Of a DNA stretch of 64,000 nt, positions 50,559 to 60,101 are shown one piece after another (positions within the stretch are counted from its first letter, which is position 1; every line of letters starts with the position of its first letter). The stretch is from contig CAZJQS010000021.1 of the NCBI GenBank assembly GCA_964548175.1, positions 10,735 through 74,734 on the forward strand. Reading direction: 5' to 3'. A program made the position numbers and the translations under genes. This DNA is from JANQPA01 sp964548175. GTDB lineage: Bacteria; Bacteroidota; Bacteroidia; Chitinophagales; Saprospiraceae. The notes beneath the pieces were generated by a model. It was not told the origin of the DNA, did not search any database, and saw only the letters and a list, made by a program, of their open reading frames with translations.

Positions 50559-52883
50559 TTATTCTCTAAAGTTTGCAATATAAGACTGAAAAGTTTTACA
50601 TTCCATAACCACCTCCTGGTAAAAGCCGCTGTCGACGGGATTTTTTCTTAAAACCTCAAAATACTGGTAAGTAGGCTGGACATCTTCGCGGTATCTTTTG
50701 AGCAAATAGTTATTGCGTTCGCATTTGGCGGCCATGTAGGCGGCCTTGGCGGTAAGCTCCGGATCGTTGCTGAATTGGATGGCCTTATCGAAATATTCCA
50801 GTGCCTTATTGCAGTTCATGTACTCCCTGTTGCCGTAAGGGAAAGTAGGGTGCGGAAAAACAAAATCGCCGCCTCTGAGCAGATAAGGCTGCATACTGGC
50901 TCCGCTGCGATAATAATCCAGGATCTCCCAGGCATGGCCGAAATAAGTCATGTTGTAGAACGCCAGTCCCATCCGGTAAAAGAGCCGGGCGCCGTTCTGC
51001 GGGTCGGCTTTGCTGCGGTAGTCCAGGTTGACCAGCCGCTCCAGGAGCTCTCCTTTGTTAAAGTCTTCCAGCGTATCGGGTACGCTGCAGTAGACACATT
51101 CGCTGAAGTTTTCGAAAAAGGGTTTAAAATTGGCGCCGTAATCGTCCCAGCGGGAGCGGTCTTCCATTTCTTTGTAGGTTTCCAATGCGGCTTCGACCTG
51201 AAAATTAGCCAGCTGTATGGTGGCTTTCAGGTCGATCAGGTCATTTTCAATGGTTGTGGCGCCATCTTCTTTGGTGATCAACTGCCATTCGATTGGGGAG
51301 AGCGTTTCTTCGGGCCGGCGAACGATGGTCAGGAGGCTGTCGATAATGTTCTCCTGCGGATTGGGCTTGAGTTCCCTGAAAGGATGTTTGGTCAGGAAGG
51401 CTTTTCCGGGCCGGCCTGCCCTGGTGTAGAGATAGGCCATTTTGTCCTGCAGGAGGTCATCAAAATAGCGGTACCTTTCAAAGAGGTCTCTTTGCTTTTG
51501 GATGCGGTTGATCTGCCTGTCTATTTCGCCAGGGTTTTTCAGATATTCCACAAAGCTGAGTTCGGTGATCTGGAGGACCAGTCGAAAGACTTTGAGTTGT
51601 TCTTTCAGTATGGGTTCGTCGATGCCGCGTTCAGCTATACGAAAGGCTCGCTCGGCGGCGTAATTATCGCCTTTGATGAGTTCGATATAGCCTTCGGCCA
51701 TTCGCCAGAAGGAAGGGCGGGAGACTTTTTTCTCATCGGCCAGTTTTTTGGCGAAAGCGGCCAGTTCGATGGCGTATTCTGCGGCGTTGCGCCGGGGGCG
51801 GCCAAAGCGGCTTTTATTGGTGGCTTTGTGGCTGTTGAATTCCAGTCCGAGCAGGTCTTCTTCCAGTTCTTTTATTTCGTTGACCAGCAAAGGTTCGAGG
51901 TTGTGATTGTCGGGATCGATCTCATAGATGCGCAACATTTCTTCTACTGCCCGGCTCTGATCTTCATATGCCCGGAGGCAGTATAGTGCTGAGCGCTCCT
52001 GATCGGAGCGGCATAAGCGAAGGGCGGCTTCCCATTCTTCGTCATTTTTGATCAGGAAGCTGTTGAAAGCGGACTCCCGCTTGCTGGCGCAATGGTCAAA
52101 GATCTGAGCGTAGAGATATGAGGCTTCTACATTGCGGCCTAAAGCCCTCAGTGCTCCTGCCCGGTGCCCCTCTATCCAGTATTCGATGATGCTGGGATCG
52201 TGATCGATCTTGGGCATGAGGTATTGATATAATTCCAGTGTCCCTTTAAAGTCTTTGGCGTAATGAGCCAGCCGGATCATCTGGTAAGCGTATCGAAGCC
52301 GGATGTAATGGGACTTGACGTTCAGAAAGTCCGCACGAGCGGCCTGAATGAGCCTCTTCATAGCCGCAATATTGCGCGGAGTGTCATCCCAGGGTTCTTT
52401 CGGGACGACGTGCGGCTCACACTGCTTGGCAAAGATCAGATAGGCTATGGTTTCCAGGCACTGGTTCTTCTTCAGATAACGGGCAAAGGAATTGTCGGCC
52501 AGGTAATAACTCAAAGGAATGTTCTTACTGGCCGCTGAGGTGTACAACTGCCGGAGCAGATCCAGGTTGGTTTTGTAGACGATCTGGTAAATATCCTGCG
52601 CTTTGGGGATATTGCAAAAGCGTTCTCTCCATTCCGTGACGTTATCCCGGGGTTGAACGACTTCCTGTTTGCCGTAAGCTTCATAAAGGCTTTCAAAGCG
52701 AGGCAAAAAGGTGGCGGGCGCCTCAGGTTCCAGTATGGAAGAGATCAGAAAGGAATAGCCCCGAAAGGTGATATAGTTCGGGCCGCATCCCTTGGAGAGA
52801 TCGGCCGGAGATAAAAAACTGATCACGAGTATGCAGATCCAGGTTTTAGCGGAAAGATTGAAAGATGGTTTGCATGTTTTCAT
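50559..52883 (-). CDS. Helical-repeat (TPR-like) exported protein of unknown function
   Basis: A 774-aa protein with signal peptide MKTCKPSFNLSAKTWICILVISFL and a following conserved-looking CGPNYITFRGYSFL. The rest is predominantly helical with repeating motifs typical of TPR units, such as YYLADNSFARYLKKNQCLETIAYLIFAKQCEP, RYAYQMIRLAHYAKDF and GRNVEASYLYAQIFDHC (each quoted in part). It matches no domain that I can name. Its first 38 nt overlap the end of the upstream lipoprotein gene, and the pair is likely translated together. The protein probably resides in the periplasm. Confidence 0.68.
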   Translation of the reverse strand: MKTCKPSFNLSAKTWICILVISFLSPADLSKGCGPNYITFRGYSFLISSILEPEAPATFLPRFESLYEAYGKQEVVQPRDNVTEWRERFCNIPKAQDIYQIVYKTNLDLLRQLYTSAASKNIPLSYYLADNSFARYLKKNQCLETIAYLIFAKQCEPHVVPKEPWDDTPRNIAAMKRLIQAARADFLNVKSHYIRLRYAYQMIRLAHYAKDFKGTLELYQYLMPKIDHDPSIIEYWIEGHRAGALRALGRNVEASYLYAQIFDHCASKRESAFNSFLIKNDEEWEAALRLCRSDQERSALYCLRAYEDQSRAVEEMLRIYEIDPDNHNLEPLLVNEIKELEEDLLGLEFNSHKATNKSRFGRPRRNAAEYAIELAAFAKKLADEKKVSRPSFWRMAEGYIELIKGDNYAAERAFRIAERGIDEPILKEQLKVFRLVLQITELSFVEYLKNPGEIDRQINRIQKQRDLFERYRYFDDLLQDKMAYLYTRAGRPGKAFLTKHPFRELKPNPQENIIDSLLTIVRRPEETLSPIEWQLITKEDGATTIENDLIDLKATIQLANFQVEAALETYKEMEDRSRWDDYGANFKPFFENFSECVYCSVPDTLEDFNKGELLERLVNLDYRSKADPQNGARLFYRMGLAFYNMTYFGHAWEILDYYRSGASMQPYLLRGGDFVFPHPTFPYGNREYMNCNKALEYFDKAIQFSNDPELTAKAAYMAAKCERNNYLLKRYREDVQPTYQYFEVLRKNPVDSGFYQEVVMECKTFQSYIANFRE

Positions 52884-53859
52884 AGGACAAGTCGTTTACA
52901 AAAGTCGTATCCAAGTGATAAAAGCTGAGCGTGAAAGATAGACCTTCAAATAAAGGTAAGGTTAATTTTACAGCTTCTTCAAGCTTATGAGCCTCGATTT
53001 TTTCCAGCCGGATGTAATCGTCCTGGTACAGATATAGGCCCTCCAGGAAGGTGCTCTTTTTTACCAGATACCGGTTTTTTTCTAAAAAAACGAACCGGCT
53101 GCTGTCCTGAAGCGCTTCTTCGGGTAAGGAATGGATCAGCCTTATCATGTCTCCACCCCTGAAAACGACGGCCCATGAGAAAATGGGCAGGGCAAGGTCA
53201 AGCGGTAATGGATACCGGTCGGCCCGCTCCAGGTAAGGCCTGGCTTTGTCGTTATTTAGGATGGAATTGGGCTCCTCCCATTTCTCCAGTTCGCCCATAT
53301 TATAGAACATAAGCATGCCCCGATCCACCGGCGGTACGCCGGTCCGGTCAGCATAGCGTACCTGGTGCAGACGTATGGTGGCGGACATTGACCATGCTGT
53401 TTTTTCTTTGAAAAGCCGGAGAAATTGAAAATAGCGCTCCCGCGTGGAGCCTGTCCAGTCACAATCAAATTGGATTTCTTGGAAGCTGTTTTTTTCGGGA
53501 AAAAGAAAAGCTAGTTTTTTTTCTATTTGGGCTATGAGCCTGGGCAGCGCTGCTTCAGACAGCCTGGTAAAGGTTCGGTTGGTAATGAAAATGGTGGGGA
53601 TGATGTTTACACCGGCAGGAACATCTTTCGGGTTGGTCAGCTGGCCTAAAGGCACGGGCCCCCCATAGGCTTCGTCCCAGTCAATGTCAAAAACCCGCAG
53701 ATAGATCTTTTCGACCTGCAGCCTTTCCAGCGGCTCCTGAATGGCTCCCGCGTCAATGGTACTTTTCCAATGATAAAATGCCCGCTGGAGCGTTGTCTCC
53801 GGACCAGGAGAGCAGCAGCTCAGAATGAGTAAGGGGATGATTAGCAAGAGGGGCTTCAT
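52846..53859 (-). CDS. Lipoprotein of unknown function, DUF3142-like
   Basis: A 337-aa lipoprotein; MKPLLLIIPLLILSCCSPGPE gives a lipidated Cys at about 15-16. The remainder has alternating strands and helices in a TIM-barrel-like order (KIYLRVFDIDWDEAYGG, IIPTIFITNRTF, EIQFDCDWTGSTRERYFQFL, AWSMSATIRLHQV). The QFDCDW and FYNMGELE pieces resemble DUF3142 proteins. No catalytic residues can be assigned. It overlaps the helical-repeat gene by 38 nt, so the two may form one complex. Confidence 0.65.
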   Translation of the reverse strand: MKPLLLIIPLLILSCCSPGPETTLQRAFYHWKSTIDAGAIQEPLERLQVEKIYLRVFDIDWDEAYGGPVPLGQLTNPKDVPAGVNIIPTIFITNRTFTRLSEAALPRLIAQIEKKLAFLFPEKNSFQEIQFDCDWTGSTRERYFQFLRLFKEKTAWSMSATIRLHQVRYADRTGVPPVDRGMLMFYNMGELEKWEEPNSILNNDKARPYLERADRYPLPLDLALPIFSWAVVFRGGDMIRLIHSLPEEALQDSSRFVFLEKNRYLVKKSTFLEGLYLYQDDYIRLEKIEAHKLEEAVKLTLPLFEGLSFTLSFYHLDTTFVNDLSYENMQTIFQSFR

Positions 53860-53918
53860 GTTGGTGGATCGTTATGTGTTAATCAGTATATGTGTTAATC
53901 AGTAAGTAAGCAAAACCT

Positions 53919-53969
53919 ATATTTAAAGATAATTTGCCGCCCCCCGGGCGGCAAATTATCTTTAAATAT
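53919..53969. terminator. Strong terminator hairpin after kdsD
   Basis: A perfect 24-bp stem, 53919-53942 with 53946-53969, and a CCC loop; the core is TTGCCGCCC/GGGCGGCAA. T-rich sequence follows on the plus strand (ATTTTTG) and a shorter TTTT on the minus strand. It separates kdsD from the unknown gene pair. Confidence 0.85.
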
Positions 53970-54044
53970 TTTTGTACAAGCACTTATTCGTCAACGGTTC
54001 TGAGTTGTTATCCATCTACCATCTACCATCTACCATTTACCAAT

Positions 54045-55016
54045 TCACACCAATCCCTCCTTCAGCAGGTCATGCAGGTGGATCATTCCCAGGTATTCAT
54101 CCGGTTGATCGACTACGATGAGTTGGGTGATGCTGTGTTGGCGCATCAGGTTAAGGGCTTTGACGGCCAGCGTATCTTTATGGATGGTTTTCGGGGAGGG
54201 GCTCATGATGTCTTTCGCGTGTACAGGAGAAAGGGTTCCCCCTTTTCCGAGCATTCGGCGCAGGTCGCCGTCGGTGATGATGCCTTTCAGCCGGCCTTCC
54301 TGATTCAGGACGGCGGTGGCGCCGAGGCATTTGGAGGTCATTTCTATGATGGCCGTTTGGATGTCATCAGACTCATAGACCGAGGGCTTTTGGTTGTTGG
54401 GATACAGGTCGTGGACGCGCAGGTAGAGTTGTTTGCCCAATGCGCCTCCGGGGTGGAACAAGGCAAAATCTTTGGAAGTAAAGCCCCGCAATGCCAGCAG
54501 TGCGGTAGCCAGGGCATCGCCCATGGCCGCCTGGGCGGTGGTGCTGGCGGTGGGCGCCAGGTTGTTGGGGTCGGCCTCCTGGGCTACCGGCGTCAGCAGC
54601 AGCAAGTTAGCATGTCGACTGAGATAAGACTCCTTGTTGCTCACCATGCCGATGATGTGGATGTTGAGTTTTTTGAGCAGGGGTATTAGCACTTTTATTT
54701 CGGCCGTTTCCCCGCTTTTCGACAAACAAAGCACCAGATCGCCGGTTTGTATCATGCCAAGGTCGCCATGAATGGCGTCGGCAGCATGCATAAAAAGAGC
54801 GGGTGTTCCGGTAGAGTTCAGGGTAGCCACGATCTTCTGAGCAATGATAGCGCTTTTGCCGACCCCGGTGACGACAAGCCGGCCCCGGCACTCGTAAACA
54901 GCTGATACTGTGCGAACAAACTCCTCGTTTATACTGTCTTTCAGCAATGCCAAGGTTTGTAATTCGATTTCCAGCGTTTGGAGCGCCGTTTTAGTTATGA
55001 GTTCTTCTGAATTCAC
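54045..55016 (-). CDS. kdsD: D-arabinose 5-phosphate isomerase (SIS plus two CBS domains)
   Basis: A 323-aa isomerase forming D-arabinose 5-phosphate from D-ribulose 5-phosphate, the first step to KDO for lipopolysaccharide. It reads from a GTG at 55016. The SIS domain carries GRLVVTGVGKSAIIAQKIVATLNSTG (about 47-72, in two halves), HGDLGMIQTGDLVLCLSKSGETAEI and ALALRGFTSKDFALFHPGG in outline. Two CBS domains follow (AIIEMTSKCLGATAVLNQEGRLKGIITDGDL; LMRQHSITQLIVVD). It could equally be called KpsF, the capsule paralogue. Followed by a strong terminator. Confidence 0.92.
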   Translation of the reverse strand: MNSEELITKTALQTLEIELQTLALLKDSINEEFVRTVSAVYECRGRLVVTGVGKSAIIAQKIVATLNSTGTPALFMHAADAIHGDLGMIQTGDLVLCLSKSGETAEIKVLIPLLKKLNIHIIGMVSNKESYLSRHANLLLLTPVAQEADPNNLAPTASTTAQAAMGDALATALLALRGFTSKDFALFHPGGALGKQLYLRVHDLYPNNQKPSVYESDDIQTAIIEMTSKCLGATAVLNQEGRLKGIITDGDLRRMLGKGGTLSPVHAKDIMSPSPKTIHKDTLAVKALNLMRQHSITQLIVVDQPDEYLGMIHLHDLLKEGLV

Positions 55017-55198
55017 CGTTTTTTTTGTATTTTTGACAGCTTTTAAGAAAAACTTAATCTTTTTCTTCGCAACTCCTTGATAAAAAAAGCGTTAGGAATA
55101 GGCGAAAAGATAATTTTTTCAGTTAATTTTAATTGATTCCCTTTGGTGGGAATGAGCACAAAATAAGGCAAAAAATTAGTTCAACAGAATTGTATGTC
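55017..55198. other. Divergent intergenic region between kdsD and recQ
   Basis: 182 bases, AT-rich, with no gene. Promoters for both genes must lie here, but I cannot pick a full consensus; a short plus-strand frame beginning at 55133 is the in-frame extension of recQ. Confidence 0.4.
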
Positions 55199-57397
55199 AT
55201 GACAGTGACGCAAGAATCTTTGCACGAAGCATTAAATAAATATTTTGGGTTTGACGGGTTCAAAGGTACACAGGAGGATATTATCAATAGTGTGCTGGAA
55301 AAGAAAGATACTTTTGTGATCATGCCTACGGGAGGCGGGAAATCACTGTGCTATCAGTTGCCGGCATTGATGCTGGAGGGGACCGCCCTGGTGATCTCTC
55401 CCCTGATCGCTTTGATGAAGAACCAGGTGGATTCCATCAGGGGATACAGCCAGAATGATGAGGTGGCGCACTTTTTGAATTCTTCGCTGACTAAGGCTCA
55501 GATGAAGCAGGTAAAGCAAGACATATCTGCCGGGAAGACCAAATTGCTCTTTATAGCCCCCGAGACGCTGACAAAAGATGAAAACATCAGTTTTTTCCAA
55601 CAGGTCAACATCTCTTTCGTTGCGGTGGACGAAGCGCATTGTATTTCTGAGTGGGGGCATGATTTCCGTCCGGAATACCGCCGCATACGTTCCATGCTGG
55701 ACGCCATAGGAGAAGAGATTCCTGTTATCGCTTTGACGGCCACTGCTACTCCGAAAGTACAGTCTGATATTGTTAAAAACCTCAATATGCAGGGTGAGCA
55801 CATCTTTATTTCTTCCTTCAATCGGGAGAACCTGTACTATGAGGTCCGCCCTAAGGTCAAAGCGGAAGATACCGTAAAAAGCATTATACAGATCATAAAA
55901 GGGATGCCTGACCAATCGGGCATCATCTATGTACAGAGCCGAAAGTCTGCCGAAAATATTGCGCAAGCTTTGCTGGTGAACGACATCAAAGCAGCCCCCT
56001 ATCATGCCGGACTGGATGCGAAGACCCGCAGCAAAACGCAGGATGACTTTCTCATGGAAGAGGTGGACGTCATCGTTGCCACCATTGCTTTTGGGATGGG
56101 TATCGATAAGCCCGATGTCCGCTTTGTCATCCATTACGATATTCCCAAAAGCATAGAAAATTATTATCAGGAGACGGGCCGGGCCGGCCGCGACGGGCTC
56201 CAGGGAAAGTGCATCGCCTTCTACGCTTACAAAGATATCCTCAAATTAGAAAAGTTCCTTCGCGACAAGCCTGTGGCCGAGCGCGAAATGGGCATCCAGT
56301 TGATGCAGGAAGTGATGGCGTATGCCGAAACCACCGCCTGCCGGCGCAAATTCCTGCTACACTACTTCGGTGAAGAGTTCGACGATTCGGACTGTAAGAA
56401 TATGTGCGATAATTGCCGGTATCCCAAGGAAAAGATCGAGGTTAAAAAAGAGATGGTCCAGGCCTTAAAAGCGGTAGAAACACTGGATGAAAATTACAGC
56501 CTCAAAACTTTGGTCGCCTTCCTGCGAGGAAAAGACACCAAGGAAATGAAAGATTTTGGTTTCGACAAAAAAGAGGGGTTCGGCGTTGGGAAAGAAAAAG
56601 ACAAAAACTTCTGGAGTTCTGTTTATCGCCAGGGGTTACTGCATAACCTGATCTATAAGGACGTAGAAACCTACGGCTTGATCAAAATGACCGATAAAGG
56701 GCGCCAATTCCTGAAAAAACCTTCCAATATAGAAATTTCGCTCAATCACGATTTCGATGCCGCCCCGGAAAGCGAGAACGGGGCTGCAGGAAAAACGGCA
56801 GTGCTGGACACGATCTTGATCAACATGCTGAAGGACCTGCGCCGCAAAGAAGCTAAAAAGCATAATGTTCCTCCCTTTGTGATCTTTCAGGATCCTTCTC
56901 TAGAGGACATGGCCATCCAGTACCCCATCACGATGGATGATATGACCAAGATCACCGGCGTAAGCAAAGGAAAGGCCATGCGCTACGCCCGCCCCTTTCT
57001 GAACCTGATCAGTTCCTACGTCGAAGAAAATGAAATCGAGCGGCCTACTGACTTTGTGGTGAAACAGGTGGCGAACAAATCCAAGATCAAGGTGAACATC
57101 ATCCAGTCGATCGACCGTAAGATCCCCCTCGAGGATATAGCCGATTCAAACGGCATTAGCATGGAAGAGTTGATCACCGAAATGGATGCCATCGTCTCCT
57201 CCGGTACTAAAGTGAATATCGATTATTACATTGAAGAAAATGTAGATGAATATTCCAGGGAAGATATCTACGATTACTTCATGGAGGCTCAAACCGATTC
57301 GGTGGACCAGGCTTTTGAAGTACTTAAAGAGGACGATATTACCTACGAAGAAATTCAGCTGGTCAGAATAAAGTTTTTGTCTGAATTGGCTAACTAA
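55199..57397 (+). CDS. recQ: ATP-dependent DNA helicase RecQ
   Basis: A 732-aa 3'-5' helicase acting in recombination and fork repair. The ATG at 55199 (MTVTQESLHEAL) is favoured over an upstream frame extension. Motif I is MPTGGGKSLCYQLP, motif II VDEAHCISEWGHDFRP, and motif VI QETGRAGRDG. The RQC zinc site is seen at CRRKFLLHYF plus CKNMCDNCRYP, followed by the winged helix. An HRDC-like domain lies near RRKEAKKHNVPPFVIFQDPSLEDMA. An extra helical C-terminal segment (about 640-732) occurs in Bacteroidota RecQ proteins. Confidence 0.96.
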   Translation: MTVTQESLHEALNKYFGFDGFKGTQEDIINSVLEKKDTFVIMPTGGGKSLCYQLPALMLEGTALVISPLIALMKNQVDSIRGYSQNDEVAHFLNSSLTKAQMKQVKQDISAGKTKLLFIAPETLTKDENISFFQQVNISFVAVDEAHCISEWGHDFRPEYRRIRSMLDAIGEEIPVIALTATATPKVQSDIVKNLNMQGEHIFISSFNRENLYYEVRPKVKAEDTVKSIIQIIKGMPDQSGIIYVQSRKSAENIAQALLVNDIKAAPYHAGLDAKTRSKTQDDFLMEEVDVIVATIAFGMGIDKPDVRFVIHYDIPKSIENYYQETGRAGRDGLQGKCIAFYAYKDILKLEKFLRDKPVAEREMGIQLMQEVMAYAETTACRRKFLLHYFGEEFDDSDCKNMCDNCRYPKEKIEVKKEMVQALKAVETLDENYSLKTLVAFLRGKDTKEMKDFGFDKKEGFGVGKEKDKNFWSSVYRQGLLHNLIYKDVETYGLIKMTDKGRQFLKKPSNIEISLNHDFDAAPESENGAAGKTAVLDTILINMLKDLRRKEAKKHNVPPFVIFQDPSLEDMAIQYPITMDDMTKITGVSKGKAMRYARPFLNLISSYVEENEIERPTDFVVKQVANKSKIKVNIIQSIDRKIPLEDIADSNGISMEELITEMDAIVSSGTKVNIDYYIEENVDEYSREDIYDYFMEAQTDSVDQAFEVLKEDDITYEEIQLVRIKFLSELAN

Positions 57398-57416
57398 ACG
57401 CCTTTATGAATCAGCA

Positions 57417-57460
57417 GAGGCTGCATCAAAAGCACGGTACTGCCGTTTTTGCGCAGCCTC
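57417..57460. terminator. Hairpin after recQ
   Basis: GAGGCTGC (57417-57424) pairs with GCAGCCTC (57453-57460), with an inner stem around CGG-TACTG-CCG. It starts 20 nt after the recQ stop and ends before aroQ. Confidence 0.7.
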
Positions 57461-57496
57461 ATAAACATTTTCTCCGCCCTCGCTTCAAGTTTTCCT

Positions 57497-57922
57497 ATGA
57501 AACAATTCCTCATCATTAACGGTCCTAATCTGAACCTTCTCGGCAAGCGGGAGCCGCAGATCTACGGCAGCCGTTCATTTGAGACCTACCTGCAAGAGCT
57601 GACCGAAAGGTATAAAGATCGTTGTGCGATCAGCTATTTCCAAAGCAATGGAGAAGGTGCTCTGATCGATAAGCTGCACGAAGCGGGTTTTTCCTCAGAT
57701 GGCATCATTCTCAACGGAGGCGCTTACACCCACACCTCAGCGGCGATCGGAGACGCCATAGCTGCTATTGCCAGCCCGGTTGTCGAGGTGCACATCTCCA
57801 ATGTGTTTGCCCGCGAAGCTTTTCGCCATCATTCTTATTTCTCTGCCCATTGTGTGGGTTGTATCATCGGCCTGGGTTTGGAAGGCTACCGGCTGGCTAT
57901 TGATTATTTTTTACAGGCGTAA
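57497..57922 (+). CDS. aroQ: Type II 3-dehydroquinate dehydratase
   Basis: A 141-aa dodecameric dehydratase of the shikimate pathway. The start at 57497 gives MKQFLIINGPNLNLLGKREPQIYG, with the catalytic Asn and Arg in NGPNLNLLGKREP and the flexible loop tyrosine following. NSNGEG-like motif here reads YFQSNGEGALIDKL; the catalytic histidine region is VVEVHISNVFAREAFRHHS. Length normal. Its last 26 nt overlap the convergent downstream gene. Confidence 0.95.
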   Translation: MKQFLIINGPNLNLLGKREPQIYGSRSFETYLQELTERYKDRCAISYFQSNGEGALIDKLHEAGFSSDGIILNGGAYTHTSAAIGDAIAAIASPVVEVHISNVFAREAFRHHSYFSAHCVGCIIGLGLEGYRLAIDYFLQA

Positions 57923-58418
57923 GGTCCAGCATTCTAAGCCGTTTCCTTTTGTTGAACTTGATCTTCTTAGTACGGAAAAGAGCGGGAAGCGCCGTTCCGA
58001 TCAGAATGGACGTTCCCGATACTACGGCATCGGACCACCGGTAGCTGGTGTCGGGGTTGTTGTCGGTCAAAGTACCCACAAAGGCTAAGCCTGACCAGCC
58101 GGCGCCGAAGGTCAGCAGGGTTTTGTTGGCTACCTGTGGCCACCTGCGTTCGAATTTAAAGGCTTTCAGACTGCGAATATGTACATATCGAGGACCCAGC
58201 AGGAGCACACTGTCTTCGACCAGGAGATCCTCTATCACAGCGTTGAGCCATTCATCCTCATAGTCCTTGCTTTTTAATTGGAAGGTAAGCTGCTGGCCGA
58301 CGTAAAACTTATCTGTTTTGGCTTTTCCGGATCGCTCGATCTGCAGGACCTTTTGAGCAGAAAGGGAAGAAACGAAGAACAGAAGGATGAAAAAAGCGGA
58401 GTAGTAGGTTTTTATCAT
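57897..58418 (-). CDS. Exported protein of unknown function
   Basis: A 173-aa protein with signal peptide MIKTYYSAFFILLFFVSSLSA. The mature part starts KVLQIERSGKAKTDKFYVGQ and has a beta-rich N-terminal half (QLTFQLKSKDYEDEWLNAVI, VLLLGPRYVHIRSLKAF), then a hydrophobic stretch (TLLTFGAGWSGLAFVGTL) and a basic tail (RTKKIKFNKRKRLRM). The function is not recognised. Its stop overlaps the aroQ end on the opposite strand by 26 nt. Confidence 0.75.
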   Translation of the reverse strand: MIKTYYSAFFILLFFVSSLSAQKVLQIERSGKAKTDKFYVGQQLTFQLKSKDYEDEWLNAVIEDLLVEDSVLLLGPRYVHIRSLKAFKFERRWPQVANKTLLTFGAGWSGLAFVGTLTDNNPDTSYRWSDAVVSGTSILIGTALPALFRTKKIKFNKRKRLRMLDLTPVKNNQ

Positions 58419-58489
58419 AATATAAGGAATGGTTTGTGAAATAAGTAAGGGGTTAGGTAAAACAGCTTTTGAGACAGACCCGGCCTACC

Positions 58490-58903
58490 TCATTTTTGGT
58501 TGTTTGAAGGAGTCGAAAATTTCCTTTTTTTCAAAAATCTTTTCAACATTTTTTTCATGGCCGTTTCCATTTCCTCATAGGGCAGAGGTTCTTTGGCGAT
58601 ATACAAGATCATGAAGGCGTATTGAGGTTCTTCTTCGGTTAGGGCTTCCAACAACCAGTGTTTGTTTAAGCGGTAAGCCTCTTTGATCTGGCGGCGAATA
58701 CGGTTTCGATGAGCGGCCTTGGGAAATTTTTTCCTGGCTACACTCACCGTGCATTGTATGGGGGCCTCGCTTTTTGGCGGCTCCACAGTAGTCCAGATCA
58801 GCCGTAGCGGATATTGACCGAAGGATTGCCCCTCTGCAAATAGCTTGCCGATGATCTTTCTGCTTTTTAATCGTTCCGGCCTTTTAAAAGAGTGTAGTGA
58901 CAT
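58490..58903 (-). CDS. rnpA: Ribonuclease P protein component
   Basis: A 137-aa basic protein assisting RNase P RNA in trimming tRNA 5' ends. Family marks are FKRPERLKSRKIIGKLFAEG at the start, TVSVARKKFPKAAHRNRIRRQIKEAYRLNK with the RNR motif (RNRIRR), and a hydrophobic C-terminal part. The rpmH gene, a frequent partner, is not visible beside it. Divergent from the DUF3276 gene. Confidence 0.92.
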   Translation of the reverse strand: MSLHSFKRPERLKSRKIIGKLFAEGQSFGQYPLRLIWTTVEPPKSEAPIQCTVSVARKKFPKAAHRNRIRRQIKEAYRLNKHWLLEALTEEEPQYAFMILYIAKEPLPYEEMETAMKKMLKRFLKKRKFSTPSNNQK

Positions 58904-59057
58904 ATTTTTCTAAAAAAAAGTGGGAAAAAATTTATGGAATTTCGGCTTTTTCGACTCTTATATATAGATGCATCCCTTTTACACAACCTCCCGGGTTTAT
59001 ATTTTGATCGCAGAACCTGACATTTCTCATTTCATCATTTTTCAAAACTATAAAGCT

Positions 59058-59333
59058 ATGGAAAAACAAACACTTTACACGGAACAGTTCCGCGGCAAGT
59101 CAAGTACGTATTTTTTAGATCTGAAATCTTCGGAAAAGGTCGACTATTACCTTGTGCTCACTCAGAGTCGAAAGAATAAAGAGGGGCAGTTGGAAAATGT
59201 TCGGATTCGGGTTTTTGGAGACGAGATCGTCCCTTTTGCTGAGGCCGTTCAGCGCCTGATCGAAGCTTTGCAGGATAATCGCCAGATTGAAGGCCAGCCT
59301 GGAGTGGAACCGCTGAAAAATAAGGCTTCATGA
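59058..59333 (+). CDS. DUF3276 (PUR-alpha-like) nucleic-acid-binding protein
   Basis: A 91-aa protein from the ATG at 59058 (MEKQTLYTEQFRGKSSTYFLDLK); the frame extends 30 codons further upstream with no good start. The DUF3276 fold resembles PUR-alpha repeats and binds single-stranded DNA or RNA. Visible features are the YTEQF and SSTYFLDLKSSEKVDYYLVLTQSRK strands and the RIRVFGDEIVPFAEAV strand. It overlaps radC by 4 nt. Confidence 0.85.
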   Translation: MEKQTLYTEQFRGKSSTYFLDLKSSEKVDYYLVLTQSRKNKEGQLENVRIRVFGDEIVPFAEAVQRLIEALQDNRQIEGQPGVEPLKNKAS

Positions 59334-60049
59334 CCCAAACGACTTCAGAAGATCCTTACCGGATAAAAGGGCTGACCATCAAATCCTGGGCAGAGGCCGA
59401 CCGCCCGCGCGAAAAACTCAAGATCAAGGGGAAGCAGCATCTTTCGGAAGCGGAACTGCTGGCCATCCTGCTTGGGTCAGGTACGCGGGAGGAGTCCGCT
59501 CTTGCCCTTTCAAAAAGGATGCTTCGCTTTTTTAACAATGATCTTACGGCTGTGGGAAAGGCCGACCTTCACGATCTGAAAAAATTCAAGGGCATCGGAG
59601 AAGTAAAGGCCATCAAGGTGATCGCAGCACTGGAACTGGGGCGGCGCCGGCAACTGGCCAGCATCATTGAGAAGCCGCAAATATGCAGCAGCAAACAGGC
59701 TTTCGATGTATTGGCGCCGCTGATGATGGATCTCCCTAATGAAGAGTTCTGGATCATACTACTCAACCGGGCCAATAGGGTCATAGGGAGAGAAAAGATC
59801 AGCTCGGGAGGGGTGGCCGGAACCGTGGTGGATGCTAAGGTCGTCTTCAGAAAAGCCATTCAGCAACTGGCGTGCGCCATCATTTTGGCGCATAATCATC
59901 CTTCGGGCAACTTAAGGCCCAGCCAGTCGGATATCGATCTGACCAAAAAACTGATGAAGGCTGGACAATCACTGGATATTAACGTACTGGATCACCTCAT
60001 CATCACCCAAAACGGCTTTTACAGCATGGCGGATGAGGGGGCGATCTGA
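59330..60049 (+). CDS. radC: RadC family JAMM/MPN+ protein
   Basis: A 239-aa protein. The N-terminal helix-hairpin-helix-like part (AEADRPREKLKIKGKQHLSEAELLAILLG; HDLKKFKGIGEVKAIKVIAALELGRR) precedes the JAMM domain with HNHPSGNLRPSQSDIDLTKKL (HxHPSG and the SxxD), which binds zinc. The exact function of RadC is still unsettled; a role in DNA repair was withdrawn. Coupled to the DUF3276 gene by a 4-nt overlap. Confidence 0.93.
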   Translation: MTQTTSEDPYRIKGLTIKSWAEADRPREKLKIKGKQHLSEAELLAILLGSGTREESALALSKRMLRFFNNDLTAVGKADLHDLKKFKGIGEVKAIKVIAALELGRRRQLASIIEKPQICSSKQAFDVLAPLMMDLPNEEFWIILLNRANRVIGREKISSGGVAGTVVDAKVVFRKAIQQLACAIILAHNHPSGNLRPSQSDIDLTKKLMKAGQSLDINVLDHLIITQNGFYSMADEGAI

Positions 60050-60101
60050 AAGATGAAGTATAGATGAGCGATTTTCTTTAACCAAAAAAACAACCGATCC
60101 A

